Origin: Neobacillus cucumis
GTDB taxonomy: Bacteria > Bacillota > Bacilli > Bacillales > Cytobacillaceae
Direction of reading: 5' to 3'
Assembly: GCF_002860255.1 (NCBI RefSeq)
Contig: NZ_PGVE01000024.1
Span: forward strand, 39,467-103,466
Length of the DNA: 64,000 bases
The translations under genes and the position numbers were made by a program. A model generated the notes under the pieces. That model ran no database searches and was not told where the DNA came from. It saw nothing but the letters and a program-made list of their open reading frames with translations. This document shows, one piece after another, positions 8,340 through 17,363 of this stretch (positions within the stretch are counted from its first letter, which is position 1; every line of letters starts with the position of its first letter).

Positions 8340-8364
8340 ATACCCATTTAATAGAAATCAAAAC
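8340..8364 (-). promoter_or_regulatory. Sigma-B-like promoter for the 8129-8299 gene
   Basis: Minus strand: -35 GTTTTG (8364-8359), 13 bp, -10 GGGTAT (8345-8340). Confidence 0.7.
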
Positions 8365-8377
8365 ATTTGGTATAATT

Positions 8378-8403
8378 GGAAGCATGAGAACCGTCCCCCT
8401 GCC
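8378..8403. repeat. Half copy of the GGGGACGGTTCTC hairpin family
   Basis: One arm only: GGAAGCATGAGAACCGTCCC. The other arm, seen at 19229, 24054 and 28875, is missing. It lies between the divergent 8129-8299 and rsbV promoters. Confidence 0.75.
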
Positions 8404-8428
8404 TCAAAAAAATTTTTTTAAAAAGTAG

Positions 8429-8453
8429 GTTTAGAGTTTTTAAAAGGTGGTAT
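8429..8453 (+). promoter_or_regulatory. Sigma-B-like promoter of the rsbV-rsbW-sigB operon
   Basis: -35 GTTTAG (8429-8434), 13 bp, -10 TGGTAT (8448-8453). This is the position of the autoregulatory promoter known for sigB operons. Confidence 0.7.
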
Positions 8454-8486
8454 ATATACAATAAATATCTTAGAGGTGATGTTGGA

Positions 8487-8801
8487 ATGAATCTTAGTAT
8501 AGATATACATCAGAAAAACGAGGAAGTGTCGGTTTTGCTTGCGGGGGAAATTGATGCTTTTACAGCACCAAACCTTAGAGAGGAGCTGTTGCCGCTCGCT
8601 GAAGGGGACAAAAAAGTAGTGACTGTGAATCTTAAGGATGTTTCCTATTTAGACAGCACAGGTCTTGGTGTATTTGTCGGTCTATTTAAAAAGATGAAGG
8701 AGAACGGCGGGGAATTAAGACTGATTGAATTATCCGATCGATTGAAACGGCTCTTTGAGATTACTGGCTTGGGTAACATTATGAACATTTCTGCAAATTA
8801 A
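8487..8801 (+). CDS. rsbV: Anti-sigma-B factor antagonist RsbV
   Basis: A 104-residue STAS-domain protein. When dephosphorylated it binds RsbW and frees sigma-B. The phosphorylatable serine is S57 in DVSYLDSTGLGVF, the standard position. The start follows GAGGTGATG. First gene of the operon; rsbW begins 13 bases after its stop. The phosphatase expected to act on it is RsbY, encoded just downstream. Confidence 0.95.
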   Translation: MNLSIDIHQKNEEVSVLLAGEIDAFTAPNLREELLPLAEGDKKVVTVNLKDVSYLDSTGLGVFVGLFKKMKENGGELRLIELSDRLKRLFEITGLGNIMNISAN

Positions 8802-8814
8802 GAGGTGGGGGAAG

Positions 8815-9297
8815 ATGAAACAAGTGATGGATTATATTGAAATGAAGATTCCTGCAAAACCGGATTATGTTGGTGTCATTCGATTAACGTTATCAGGAAT
8901 TTGTAGCCGCATGGGTTATACATATGAGGAAATTGAAGATATTAAAATAGCTGTAAGTGAAGCCACTACAAATGCTGTTCAGCATGCGTACTCCAATGAG
9001 GAAGGCGGAGAAGTAACGGTTGGCTTCGGCATCTATCAGGATAAGTTAGAAATTATGGTAGCTGACAGCGGAAAGAGTTTTAATTTTATCGAGACCAAAA
9101 ACGAACTAGGCCCTTATACGGAATCAAGTACAGTGGAACAACTTTCAGAGGGAGGGTTAGGGCTGTTTTTGATCGAAACACTAATGGACGAAGTCCGTGT
9201 TTTGGATCATTCCGGGGTAACGGTCTTCATGGCGAAGTTTCTAAGTGAGGAGCGTGAAAATAATGGGACAGCAGCCACAACCCGTGAAGCGAACTAA
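8815..9297 (+). CDS. rsbW: Serine-protein kinase / anti-sigma-B factor RsbW
   Basis: A 160-residue GHKL-type kinase that phosphorylates RsbV and otherwise holds sigma-B inactive. The ATP-binding N box is in IAVSEATTNAVQHAYSNEEG (~residues 43-62), with the later glycine motif SEGGLGLFLIETLMD. GAGGTGGGGG precedes the ATG. The end of the gene overlaps the sigB start by 35 bases, pointing to translational coupling. Confidence 0.95.
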   Translation: MKQVMDYIEMKIPAKPDYVGVIRLTLSGICSRMGYTYEEIEDIKIAVSEATTNAVQHAYSNEEGGEVTVGFGIYQDKLEIMVADSGKSFNFIETKNELGPYTESSTVEQLSEGGLGLFLIETLMDEVRVLDHSGVTVFMAKFLSEERENNGTAATTREAN

Positions 9298-10057
9298 GGA
9301 AGAAATTGACGCCCTGATCTTGGAATTCCAGCAAAACGAAAACTCTTTAGCCCAAACCGTTTTAGTAGAACATTATACCGCTCTTGTGGGGAGCCTTTCC
9401 AGGAAATATTCAAAGGGCAGGGATTTCCATGAAGATATTATGCAAGTCGGAATGATCGGGTTATTAGCAGCCATCAGAAGATATGACAGCGGGGCTGGAA
9501 AATCGTTTGAATCCTTTCTAATCCCAACCGTCATTGGTGAAATCAAGCGTTTTTTACGAGATAAAACCTGGAGTGTTCATGTGCCAAGACGTGTCAAGGA
9601 AGTTTGGCCAAAGATTAAAAACGTCGTGGACGAGCTGACGAATAAATATCAACGGTCCCCAAAGATTCAGGAAATCGCGGATTATATGGAAATTTCTGAA
9701 GAGGAAGTTCTAGAAGCGATGGAAATGGGGAAAAGCTATCAAGCCGCTTCTGTCGATCTGCCGATTGAAACGGGGTCAGAGGGGAATGTAGTAACAGCCT
9801 TAGATATCCTCGGTTCGCAAGATGAAGGCTTTGAAAAAGTAGACCGAAAACTTTTACTAGAAAGTGCTCTTCATGTATTAACAGAGCGGGAGAGGGAAAT
9901 TATCCATTGCACGTTCGTGGAAAATAAGAGTCAGAAAGAAACAGGGGAGCAATTAGGAATCTCGCAAATGCATGTTTCCCGCCTGCAGAAAAAGGCGATT
10001 GAAAAGCTTCGCAAGGAACTCGCAAATGAGGCGAGGCGTGGGGCGAACTATGTTTAA
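9263..10057 (+). CDS. sigB: RNA polymerase sigma factor SigB
   Basis: A 264-residue group 3 sigma factor directing the general stress regulon. Region 2 includes IMQVGMIGLLAAIRRYDSG and SFESFLIPTVIGEIKRFLRD (about residues 60-105). The region 4 helix-turn-helix is KSQKETGEQLGISQMHVSRL near residues 220-240. I chose ATG 9263 (GAGGAGCG upstream) over an in-frame ATG at 9245. It overlaps rsbW. No rsbX follows; a terminator separates it from rsbY. Confidence 0.96.
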   Translation: MGQQPQPVKRTKEEIDALILEFQQNENSLAQTVLVEHYTALVGSLSRKYSKGRDFHEDIMQVGMIGLLAAIRRYDSGAGKSFESFLIPTVIGEIKRFLRDKTWSVHVPRRVKEVWPKIKNVVDELTNKYQRSPKIQEIADYMEISEEEVLEAMEMGKSYQAASVDLPIETGSEGNVVTALDILGSQDEGFEKVDRKLLLESALHVLTEREREIIHCTFVENKSQKETGEQLGISQMHVSRLQKKAIEKLRKELANEARRGANYV

Positions 10058-10065
10058 TAGAATAA

Positions 10066-10126
10066 AAGGTGCTTGACCCCTGCTCAAAGCTAAAGGTTTA
10101 ACAGCGGGGGTCAGGCACTTTTTTAA
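10066..10126 (+). terminator. sigB terminator made from an inverted repeat
   Basis: AAAGGTGCTTGACCCC pairs with GGGGTCAGGCACTTTT over a ~25-base loop, then T's. The arms resemble the scattered GGTGCCTGACACC motif family found elsewhere in the window. Confidence 0.8.
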
Positions 10127-10139
10127 AAAGGAGAGGCCT

Positions 10140-11282
10140 ATGAATATAGTTATTGTCGACGATAATATGACAAATCTGATGATTATTGAAAAAATCCTGC
10201 AGAAAGCAGGATATGATCAATTAGTTTTGTTGTCTTCTGCCAAGGAATTATATCATTACCTGCAGCTTGACGCGCCTAGTCCGGTAGAAGTTCCAGTCGA
10301 CCTCATTCTAATGGATTTGATGATGCCGGAGATTGATGGTCTGGAAGCGTGCCGGACGATTCTTGCGAATGAGCGGTACGAAGACTTGCCAATTATTATT
10401 GTCACCGCCATGGGTGATTCTTATAAAATGGCCGAGGCCATGGATGCCGGTGCACTTGATTATGTGATGAAACCGATTAATAAAGTCGAGCTGCTCGCAC
10501 GGATTCGTTCAGTCCTGCGCTTAAAATATGAAAAGGATCTTCGGAAAGAACGGGATAAACGGATTCAGCATGAGCTGAATTTGGCTAAACAGGTGCAGCT
10601 AAGTATGTTAAGTGATCCAATTCAAAACGAGGATGTCAATATTTCAGCAGTCTATAAGCCTTCGTTCGAGCTTGCCGGGGATTTGTATGCCTGGTACCAA
10701 ATCAGCCCGAACCGCTATGGGATTATTTTGCTTGATATGATGGGACATGGGATATCATCATCTCTTGTTTGTATGTACATATATTCCACATTAAAGGATG
10801 CAATTACTGGTATAGGTGACCCTGAAGCCGTAATGATTGAACTCAACCGGAGGATGAATCAGCTGCAGATGCCTGATCGTATGGAAAACTATTATTTTAC
10901 GTCGATTTATTTTGTGCTGGATACGGCTGAGCAGACGATTGAATATGTAAATGCTGGTCATCCGGCTGGGATTGCCATTGTGGATGAGGAAGTAAAGCTG
11001 TTGAAAAATAGCTGCTGCCCGCTTGGTTTTTTTGAGGAGATTGATGTGACCAAAGGGGTGATTCCTTATAAGCAAGGGGCCCGGATTTTGCTTTTTACCG
11101 ATGGCCTGTCGGAGTGGCTTGAGGATAAATATGAGGATGCCATTTCGAAACTTATCAACAGTTTGCAGGAACAAGTGAAGGATGATCCGAAGGAATTATT
11201 TGAACGCCTGCAGTCGAGTCCGGAGATGATGAGCGTTTCGAAGGATGATATGTGTTTGGTGATGGTTTCTGCGAATAAGTAA
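10140..11282 (+). CDS. rsbY: RsbY: response regulator-PP2C phosphatase activating sigma-B
   Basis: A 380-residue protein. The N-terminal receiver domain (~1-125) has the phospho-acceptor D59 in LILMDLMMPEIDG and the KP of VMKPIN. A short coiled linker (RKERDKRIQHELNLAKQVQLSML) leads to a SpoIIE-type PP2C domain with metal-binding motifs ELAGDLY, DMMGHG and LFTDGLSEW. In the B. cereus group the same architecture, RsbY, dephosphorylates RsbV after being phosphorylated by RsbK. The location after sigB with rsbK and rsbM following fits that system. AAGGAGAGG precedes the ATG. Confidence 0.9.
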   Translation: MNIVIVDDNMTNLMIIEKILQKAGYDQLVLLSSAKELYHYLQLDAPSPVEVPVDLILMDLMMPEIDGLEACRTILANERYEDLPIIIVTAMGDSYKMAEAMDAGALDYVMKPINKVELLARIRSVLRLKYEKDLRKERDKRIQHELNLAKQVQLSMLSDPIQNEDVNISAVYKPSFELAGDLYAWYQISPNRYGIILLDMMGHGISSSLVCMYIYSTLKDAITGIGDPEAVMIELNRRMNQLQMPDRMENYYFTSIYFVLDTAEQTIEYVNAGHPAGIAIVDEEVKLLKNSCCPLGFFEEIDVTKGVIPYKQGARILLFTDGLSEWLEDKYEDAISKLINSLQEQVKDDPKELFERLQSSPEMMSVSKDDMCLVMVSANK

Positions 11283-11316
11283 GAAAGGTGCAGCATGGCA
11301 GCTGGCACCTTTCTTA
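11282..11316. terminator. Bidirectional terminator (rsbY / dps)
   Basis: AGAAAGGTGC and GCACCTTTCT arms around a short loop, between the convergent rsbY and dps genes. Confidence 0.8.
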
Positions 11317-11322
11317 TTTCCT

Positions 11323-11778
11323 CTATTCAGCTAAATAAGCTTTAAACATCCATAAATGCTTTTCTAACGAAGTTCGAATCTCAATAAACATGTCAGCTGT
11401 CGGTTGATCCTCCTGATCCTCCGCCGCCGTGATTCCCTCGGTAAGCTCCTTGCAGACATGTTCAAAATCATCAGCCAGCGACTGAACCATCTCCTGGGCA
11501 CTTTCCTCTCCGCTAGCTTCGTTAATAGAGGAAATCTCTAACTGCTCCTTCATCGTCGCTGTTGGTGCCGCCCCAAGTGACAGCATCCGTTCGGCAATCG
11601 TATCTAGATGGAGCGCCGCTTCGGTATACAATTCTTGAAACTTAATATGCAGGGTAAAAAAGTTTTCACCCTTCACATACCAATGATAATGATGCAGCTT
11701 CATGTAAAGAACGGAAAAGTTGGCTACTTGCTGGTTAAGTGTCTCCGTTAATTGAACCTTTTCTTTCGTTTTTGCCAT
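11323..11778 (-). CDS. dps: Dps/MrgA-family DNA-protecting ferritin
   Basis: A 151-residue ferritin-like protein that oxidises and stores iron and protects DNA during stress. The ferroxidase-site residues of the Dps family are visible in LHHYHWYVKGENFFTLHIKF (~31-50) and EAALHLDTIAERML. I chose ATG 11778 (GGGAGGT upstream) over an in-frame start at 11802. The sigma-B-like promoter makes it closer in control to B. subtilis Dps than to PerR-controlled MrgA. It is embedded between rsbY and rsbK, as a ferritin-like gene is in the B. cereus sigB cluster. Confidence 0.93.
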   Translation of the reverse strand: MAKTKEKVQLTETLNQQVANFSVLYMKLHHYHWYVKGENFFTLHIKFQELYTEAALHLDTIAERMLSLGAAPTATMKEQLEISSINEASGEESAQEMVQSLADDFEHVCKELTEGITAAEDQEDQPTADMFIEIRTSLEKHLWMFKAYLAE

Positions 11779-11814
11779 TTTTTCTACCTCCCAGATTGTC
11801 ATGATAACTAGTAA

Positions 11815-11840
11815 ATACCCCTCACCAGCTCATTTGAAAC
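11815..11840 (-). promoter_or_regulatory. Sigma-B-like promoter of dps
   Basis: Minus strand: -35 GTTTCA (11840-11835), 14 bp, -10 GGGTAT (11820-11815), 37 bases before the ATG. Confidence 0.8.
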
Positions 11841-11863
11841 GATAGAAATTTTTAAAAAAAGAG

Positions 11864-11889
11864 GTTTCAAAAGGGAAAAAAGCGGGTAA
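11864..11889 (+). promoter_or_regulatory. Sigma-B-like promoter of rsbK
   Basis: -35 GTTTCA (11864-11869), 14 bp, -10 GGGTAA (11884-11889). It is divergent from the dps promoter; the leader to rsbK is ~115 bases. Confidence 0.6.
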
Positions 11890-12012
11890 TAGAAGTAGGA
11901 TAAAAGAACTGGAATGGAAACTATTACTATCGTATCAAAATGGATTGAACGGGATGAAACCTAGAATTTTACAGGTTAAAATAAGAGTAAATGTAAAGAG
12001 GGGGAGGTTACC

Positions 12013-14784
12013 ATGAAGAGCTTGAATTTCAACATCCATGCAAAAATAATTGTAGGATATTTAACAATCCTCATTTGCTTAGTCCTGTCACTTCTAACGG
12101 TGATTAATAGAATGACAGATTTACAACAAGAGATTGATTATGTTGCCAAACATGATATAGAAATACATGACCTAGCCAACCAAATTCAAAAGAATGTGCT
12201 AGACATGGAAACCGGGATGAGGGGCTACGTCTTAACAGGGAATCAAGAGTATCTCGAACCCTATAATGATGGAAACAAAAGCTGGATGGATAATTATAAT
12301 AATCTTCATTCCTTATTAGAAGATAACGGACGCCAGCAGCAAAATCTGGAAGAGATCAAACCGTTGATTTTAAACTGGATCAACACTTCTGGTGAAAGTC
12401 TGATTAATGCTAAAAAGAATCATGATGCAGCACTTATTAAAGAGCACTTTGCGAAAAATAAGGGAAAGAAGATTACAGATCAACTGCGTACACAATTTGA
12501 ATCCTTTTTATCCACGGAAAAGGCATTAACAGCAGACCGTATTAATAACCTAAATGAGCATACCAACAATTTAAAAATAATATTATATGGACTGATTCTT
12601 TTAGTCACAGTCTTTACAATTGCCATCGCTGTTTTCCTATCTAACTCAATTGTCAAAACCATTAAACAGGTAGTGAGAACGATTAAAGGAATCACCGATT
12701 CAAACTCTGATGTCGACCTAACTTCACGGATAAAGGTCAACACACGGGACGAGACCCGGGAACTTGCCGAGGCGATGAACGAGTTACTCAGCAATCTTGA
12801 AAAGCACAACTGGGTGCAAAAAAGTCTGACCGATATTTCCACTTTATATCAAGGGATTACCGATATCAATGAACTGTCCCACGTTTTTATTAACAAACTG
12901 GCTCCACTGGTTCAAGCAGCCTATGGGGTGGTGTATCTGCGTCGCGAACAAGGGGGAGAGGTGGACTTTGTGAAAGTAGCAGGTTATGCCATCGCGGATG
13001 ACGATCTAGTTAAGACTCGTTTTGGCTTAGGTGAAGGAATTATTGGACAGGCAGCCCTGGATAAACGAATTTTTCTAATCGATCAAATTCCAGAAGACCA
13101 TTTTAAAATAACAACCGGACTAGGCGCTTCGAACCCAAGCAGTCTATTAGTGGCGCCTATTCTTTTTGAGGGTCGGGTGGAAGCAATCGTAGAGTTTGCC
13201 TCACTGCAGCCATTCCAGTCAGAGCATCTGACCTTACTCGATTTGATTCAGGATAAATTTGGCTCATCCATCTCAAGTGTATCTGGACGGATGGAAGTAG
13301 AGAGACTACTAGCGGAATCGCAAGTCCTTACCGAAGAACTGCAGGCACAATCGGAAGAATTGCAGGCACAATCAGAAGAGCTGCAAATGCAGCAGGAACA
13401 ATTAAGGCTTTCCAATGAATATTTAGAAGAGCAGAAGGACTTTGCTGAACAGCGGGCAATCGAACTGAAAAAAGCAAAAGACGAGCTAGAGGATTATTCA
13501 TTGAAATTAAGGATGAGTTCACAGTATAAAACCGATTTCCTTGCGAACATGTCACATGAGCTCCGGACACCATTGAACAGTATTCTGATCCTGTCGCAAA
13601 TGCTGATGGAAAATAATTCAGATATGGACCATGAGGAAGTGGCAGAATACGCAAAGGTCGTCAATACTTCCGGTGCTGATTTGCTTCGATTAATTGACGA
13701 TATCCTTGATTTATCCAAAATCGAAGCAGGTAAAATTGAAATTTTAACCGATGAAGTCAATGTCACAGAGATTCCACAGACGATGCGGAACATGTTCAAC
13801 CCCGTGGCAGCGAAAAAGAATTTACAGTTCGAGGTCGTAACCGATTCAAATATCCCGCCTGTCCTTTCGACGGACGGACAAAGATTACAGCAGATCTTAA
13901 AGAACCTTTTATCGAATGCCTTTAAATTTACGGAACAGGGCGGCGTCACGCTGCGTATTGAACTGGCACCTCCTGAAAAAGCAAAGAAATTGATTAACAA
14001 ACAAACGAGAGAACCGGTGCTGGCCCTTTCTGTAACGGACACAGGAATCGGTATCCCACAGGAAAAGCAGAAAATTATTTTTGATGCCTTCCAGCAGGTG
14101 GACGGGACGACCAACCGTCAATATGGCGGGACAGGCCTCGGTTTATCCATCTGCCGTGAATTTACCCGGTTACTTGGCGGAGTGATCGAGGTCCAAAGCG
14201 AGCCGGAAAAAGGAAGTACGTTTACCCTTTATATCCCAAGCCGGTTGGAGGCAGAAGAAGTGGTGCCGCTTGATGTTCGGCTGGGGCTGGAGGAAGTGGC
14301 TGTGACTCAGGAAGTAACGGAGGAACAAGCAACTTGGTTGAATGAGGACCTTGAGATCGACTCAAATGAAGAAGAAGGTTCGGGGGAGCACTTGTTTAAG
14401 GGAAAAAGAGTTCTTTTAGTAGAAGATGATGGCCGCAACGTTTTTGCCCTTGTTACTGCGCTCGAGAGAAAGGGCGTAAAGGTGAAAGTGGCAGAAAACG
14501 GGAAGGAAGCCATCGAAATTCTGCAAAAACGCACCGATTTTGACCTTGTGTTTATGGACATCATGATGCCGGTGATGAATGGCTATGAGGCCATGGAAGC
14601 CATCCGTGAAGACCTTGGGATGCACCATCTTCCGATTATTGCGTTGACGGCTAAGGCCATGAAAGGCGAACGTGACAAGTGTATGGAAGCAGGAGCATCT
14701 GATTATATTATGAAGCCATTAAATATCGATCAACTTTTCTCCTTGATGCGGGTATGGCTGACAGAGCAGGTGAACCAAGATTGA
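12013..14784 (+). CDS. rsbK: RsbK: hybrid sensor histidine kinase of the sigma-B pathway
   Basis: A 923-residue membrane kinase. Order: TM1 (~10-30); extracellular CHASE3 domain with the hallmark METGMRGYVLTG (~58-70); TM2 (~190-210); HAMP (~210-265); GAF (~290-430); coiled coil with repeated ELQAQSEELQAQ (~435-500); HisKA with H515 in NMSHELRTPLNS; HATPase with NLLSNAFKFTEQGG and DTGIGIP; and a C-terminal receiver with D849 in LVFMDIMMPVMNGYEA. In B. cereus, RsbK phosphorylates RsbY to switch on sigma-B. The signals sensed by its CHASE3 and GAF domains are not known. GAGGGGGAGG precedes the ATG. Confidence 0.9.
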   Translation: MKSLNFNIHAKIIVGYLTILICLVLSLLTVINRMTDLQQEIDYVAKHDIEIHDLANQIQKNVLDMETGMRGYVLTGNQEYLEPYNDGNKSWMDNYNNLHSLLEDNGRQQQNLEEIKPLILNWINTSGESLINAKKNHDAALIKEHFAKNKGKKITDQLRTQFESFLSTEKALTADRINNLNEHTNNLKIILYGLILLVTVFTIAIAVFLSNSIVKTIKQVVRTIKGITDSNSDVDLTSRIKVNTRDETRELAEAMNELLSNLEKHNWVQKSLTDISTLYQGITDINELSHVFINKLAPLVQAAYGVVYLRREQGGEVDFVKVAGYAIADDDLVKTRFGLGEGIIGQAALDKRIFLIDQIPEDHFKITTGLGASNPSSLLVAPILFEGRVEAIVEFASLQPFQSEHLTLLDLIQDKFGSSISSVSGRMEVERLLAESQVLTEELQAQSEELQAQSEELQMQQEQLRLSNEYLEEQKDFAEQRAIELKKAKDELEDYSLKLRMSSQYKTDFLANMSHELRTPLNSILILSQMLMENNSDMDHEEVAEYAKVVNTSGADLLRLIDDILDLSKIEAGKIEILTDEVNVTEIPQTMRNMFNPVAAKKNLQFEVVTDSNIPPVLSTDGQRLQQILKNLLSNAFKFTEQGGVTLRIELAPPEKAKKLINKQTREPVLALSVTDTGIGIPQEKQKIIFDAFQQVDGTTNRQYGGTGLGLSICREFTRLLGGVIEVQSEPEKGSTFTLYIPSRLEAEEVVPLDVRLGLEEVAVTQEVTEEQATWLNEDLEIDSNEEEGSGEHLFKGKRVLLVEDDGRNVFALVTALERKGVKVKVAENGKEAIEILQKRTDFDLVFMDIMMPVMNGYEAMEAIREDLGMHHLPIIALTAKAMKGERDKCMEAGASDYIMKPLNIDQLFSLMRVWLTEQVNQD

Positions 14785-15656
14785 ACAAACCGACGAATTA
14801 TTCACCGCCCGATGTAATGACTGAAATAGAGGATGAACCAACGAACGAATTACAAGAAATAGAAATCAATCTGCTTCTTGAAGCCCTCTATCAGATGTAT
14901 GGGTATGATTTTAGGGGCTATGTACGGGCCTCTTTAAGAAGAAGGATTTTAAACCGCATGAAAGCAGAGCAGCTTCCGACGATTACAGCGCTCATCGAAA
15001 AAGTACTGCATGAAACCGGGTATTTGGAGCGCTTGTTAAATGATTTGTCGATTCGGATGACGGAAATGTACCGTGACCCTAGTTTCTTTGCAGCCTTTCG
15101 CAGCCAGGTCGTGCCTCTTTTAAGAGACCTTCCAGAGATCCGTATCTGGCATGCCGGGTGCGCCACGGGGGAGGAAGTATACTCCATGGCGATTTTGATG
15201 CTGGAAGAAGGCCTCGCAAAAAAGACCAAAATCTATGCAACCGATATGAATGAGAAGGCCCTGGCTGCTGCACAAAAGGGGGCATTCCCTTTAAAGAAAA
15301 TGCAGCAATATACAAAAAACTATCTCAAAGCAGGCGGCAAGAATTCCTTTTCAGAGTATTACACGACCGACCACCAGTATGCTTATTTTTTCCCGATCCT
15401 CGAGGAGAACTTATTTTTCGCCCAGCATAACCTGGTGACGGACGGATCCTTTAATGAATTTCACGTCATTTTATGCCGCAATGTGATGATCTATTTTGAT
15501 AACGAGCTGCAGCAGCAGGTTCATCGCTTGATCCACAGCAGCTTGGCGGAAGGCGGCTTCGTCGGCTTCGGAAGTAAAGAGTCGCTTCTGTTTGTGCCTA
15601 AGAGTCTGAAATACGAGGAATTCAATCCGCAGGAGAAGATTTACCGCAAGAGATAG
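14781..15656 (+). CDS. rsbM: RsbM: CheR-type methyltransferase modifying RsbK
   Basis: A CheR-family S-adenosylmethionine methyltransferase of about 291 residues. Visible motifs: RASLRRRILNRM (N-terminal CheR region), the SAM site IWHAGCATGEEVYSMAIL (~120-140), and VILCRNVMIYFDN. In the B. cereus group the CheR-like RsbM methylates RsbK and damps sigma-B activity. The start is uncertain: TTG 14781 follows AGGTG and overlaps the rsbK stop by 4 bases; ATG 14754 would overlap by 31 and ATG 14817 has no ribosome site. The overlap implies coupled translation with rsbK. Confidence 0.87.
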   Translation: MNKPTNYSPPDVMTEIEDEPTNELQEIEINLLLEALYQMYGYDFRGYVRASLRRRILNRMKAEQLPTITALIEKVLHETGYLERLLNDLSIRMTEMYRDPSFFAAFRSQVVPLLRDLPEIRIWHAGCATGEEVYSMAILMLEEGLAKKTKIYATDMNEKALAAAQKGAFPLKKMQQYTKNYLKAGGKNSFSEYYTTDHQYAYFFPILEENLFFAQHNLVTDGSFNEFHVILCRNVMIYFDNELQQQVHRLIHSSLAEGGFVGFGSKESLLFVPKSLKYEEFNPQEKIYRKR

Positions 15657-15724
15657 AAAGTGCTGATAACAGCTGGAAAACTGCTGATAAACTAAGAAAT
15701 GACCATTTCATCGCCGCCAAACAG

Positions 15725-15757
15725 AAGCCTGCCCGCTCACGGGTCAGGCTTTTTTGT
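15725..15757 (+). terminator. Terminator after rsbK-rsbM
   Basis: AAGCCTGCCC / GGGTCAGGCTT followed by TTTTTG. Confidence 0.85.
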
Positions 15758-15781
15758 TTCATCGCCATCCCTATAGGGTAT
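15756..15781 (+). promoter_or_regulatory. Sigma-B-like promoter of the cardiolipin synthase gene
   Basis: -35 GTTTCA (15756-15761), 14 bp, -10 GGGTAT (15776-15781), 28 bases before the ATG. It starts at the T run of the preceding terminator. Confidence 0.8.
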
Positions 15782-15808
15782 TTCATAGAAAAAAAGGATG
15801 AAACCCGT

Positions 15809-17308
15809 ATGAAAATAAAACGCTTTGAATGGCTGATTGCCGCGTTGATGATGGTTGGCGGCTATATGGTCCTTTTTATGGACGTACCTAGGTGGTGGAA
15901 GATTCTGTGCATCACACTATACGCCGTCATCATTTTCTACACGGTCCTAGCTTTATGGCTCGAAAACCGCCCCGCCCATACCACACTTTTATGGACCTAT
16001 ATTTTAGTGTTACTGCCGATCCTTGGTTATTTCATCTACGTCTACTCCGGTCAGCTTCTTGTCAAAGGGGAACTATTTAAAAGCAAGCGAATCAGCGACC
16101 GGCAGCTATTCGAAGCACTTGGCAAAAAACAAAGACCGCTCGACTTATCTAACCTGAATGACCATCAGCGCTGTTTTGCCAGCTATTTGGACAAGGTCAC
16201 GTTAACCGACCAAAACCAGAACACCACCACCAGGATTTTAAGAAACGGCGAAGATACCTTTCAGGAAATTAAACGCCGGCTGGTCGAAGCGAAGGACTTT
16301 ATCCATCTCGAGTATTATATTTTCCGTTATGACCGCCTCGGCCGGGAACTCATCGAAATATTAAAAGACAAAGTAAAGGGAGGCGTCGAGGTGCGGCTGT
16401 TATACGATGCCGTCGGCAGTATGTCTCTATCGAAGCCGATTATAAAAACGATGGAGGAGGCTGGGATAAGGGTCCAGCCTTTTTTACCGCTAAAGTTCGG
16501 CTGGTATAATCAGAAATTTAACTTCCGCAACCACCGCAAAATCATCGTCATCGATGGCAAAATCGGCTTCGTCGGCGGACTCAACGTCGGCATCGAATAC
16601 CTGGGCGAAGATGACGATTTCGGCTTTTGGTGTGACAGCCACGCCGTACTCGAAGGGGAAGCCGTCCAAACCCTACATGCGGTATTTTTACTAGATTGGA
16701 AGTATGCCTCTGGCGAAATCCTTTTTGAAAATGAACCCTATATGCGGCCGGTACCTGCTGTCGGAGATGGATTAGTGCACGTCGTCGCAACAGGTCCAGA
16801 AACACGTGATATGTGTGATCATTACTACACGATGATCACCTGCGCCACAAGATCCATTTGGATTGCCACCCCGTACTTTATTCCCAACCAGGCGATTCAG
16901 ACGGCGCTCAGAGTCGCAGCCAGAAAAGGAATCCAGGTCCGCTTGATGGTGCCTGACACCAATGATGGCTTCCTGACCCAATATGCGACCCAATCATACT
17001 TTCCTGAACTTTTACGGGCTGGGATAGAGATTTATTCTTATGAAAAGGGATTCCTGCATAAAAAGGTCATCATTGTCGACGGTGATCTGGCTTCGATTGG
17101 GACGGCCAATGTCGATATGCGAAGTTTCCAATTGAATTTCGAAGTGAATTTATTTTTAACAGGAACAGACTCGATTAATGATCTGGTTGCCCACTATGAG
17201 GAAGACCTAAAAGATTGCCGGCGCATTCGCCCGGTGGAGTTTTATAAAAGAAGGATGTCTGTAAAATGGAAAGAATCCTTTGCCAGACTGTTTTCTGGAG
17301 TTTTATAG
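15809..17308 (+). CDS. cls: Cardiolipin synthase (phospholipase D family)
   Basis: A 499-residue enzyme that joins two phosphatidylglycerol molecules into cardiolipin at the membrane. Two N-terminal membrane helices (~5-60) precede two PLD catalytic HxKxxxxD motifs: HRKIIVIDGKIGFVGGLN (~240-257) and HKKVIIVDGDLASIGTAN (~415-432). Full length for the Cls family. AAGGATG lies 10 bases before the ATG. The sigma-B-like promoter and its position in the stress block suggest it is a stress-controlled paralogue, like B. subtilis YwiE. Confidence 0.93.
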   Translation: MKIKRFEWLIAALMMVGGYMVLFMDVPRWWKILCITLYAVIIFYTVLALWLENRPAHTTLLWTYILVLLPILGYFIYVYSGQLLVKGELFKSKRISDRQLFEALGKKQRPLDLSNLNDHQRCFASYLDKVTLTDQNQNTTTRILRNGEDTFQEIKRRLVEAKDFIHLEYYIFRYDRLGRELIEILKDKVKGGVEVRLLYDAVGSMSLSKPIIKTMEEAGIRVQPFLPLKFGWYNQKFNFRNHRKIIVIDGKIGFVGGLNVGIEYLGEDDDFGFWCDSHAVLEGEAVQTLHAVFLLDWKYASGEILFENEPYMRPVPAVGDGLVHVVATGPETRDMCDHYYTMITCATRSIWIATPYFIPNQAIQTALRVAARKGIQVRLMVPDTNDGFLTQYATQSYFPELLRAGIEIYSYEKGFLHKKVIIVDGDLASIGTANVDMRSFQLNFEVNLFLTGTDSINDLVAHYEEDLKDCRRIRPVEFYKRRMSVKWKESFARLFSGVL

Positions 17309-17310
17309 AG

Positions 17311-17340
17311 GTATCCGCTCTTTGCGGGTACTGTTTTTTT
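17311..17340 (+). terminator. cls terminator
   Basis: GTATCCGC / GCGGGTAC with a 5-base loop, then CTGTTTTTTT. Confidence 0.8.
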
Positions 17341-17363
17341 GTGTGACGAAGACAAATTAAAAT

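Noticed and set aside
8151..8351. Ser/Phe-rich plus-strand frame
   Set aside because: Antisense of the 8129-8299 gene, which has a ribosome site and sigma-B promoter.
13494..14114. 206-codon minus-strand frame inside rsbK
   Set aside because: Lies over the HisKA/HATPase core of rsbK; long only because of codon bias.
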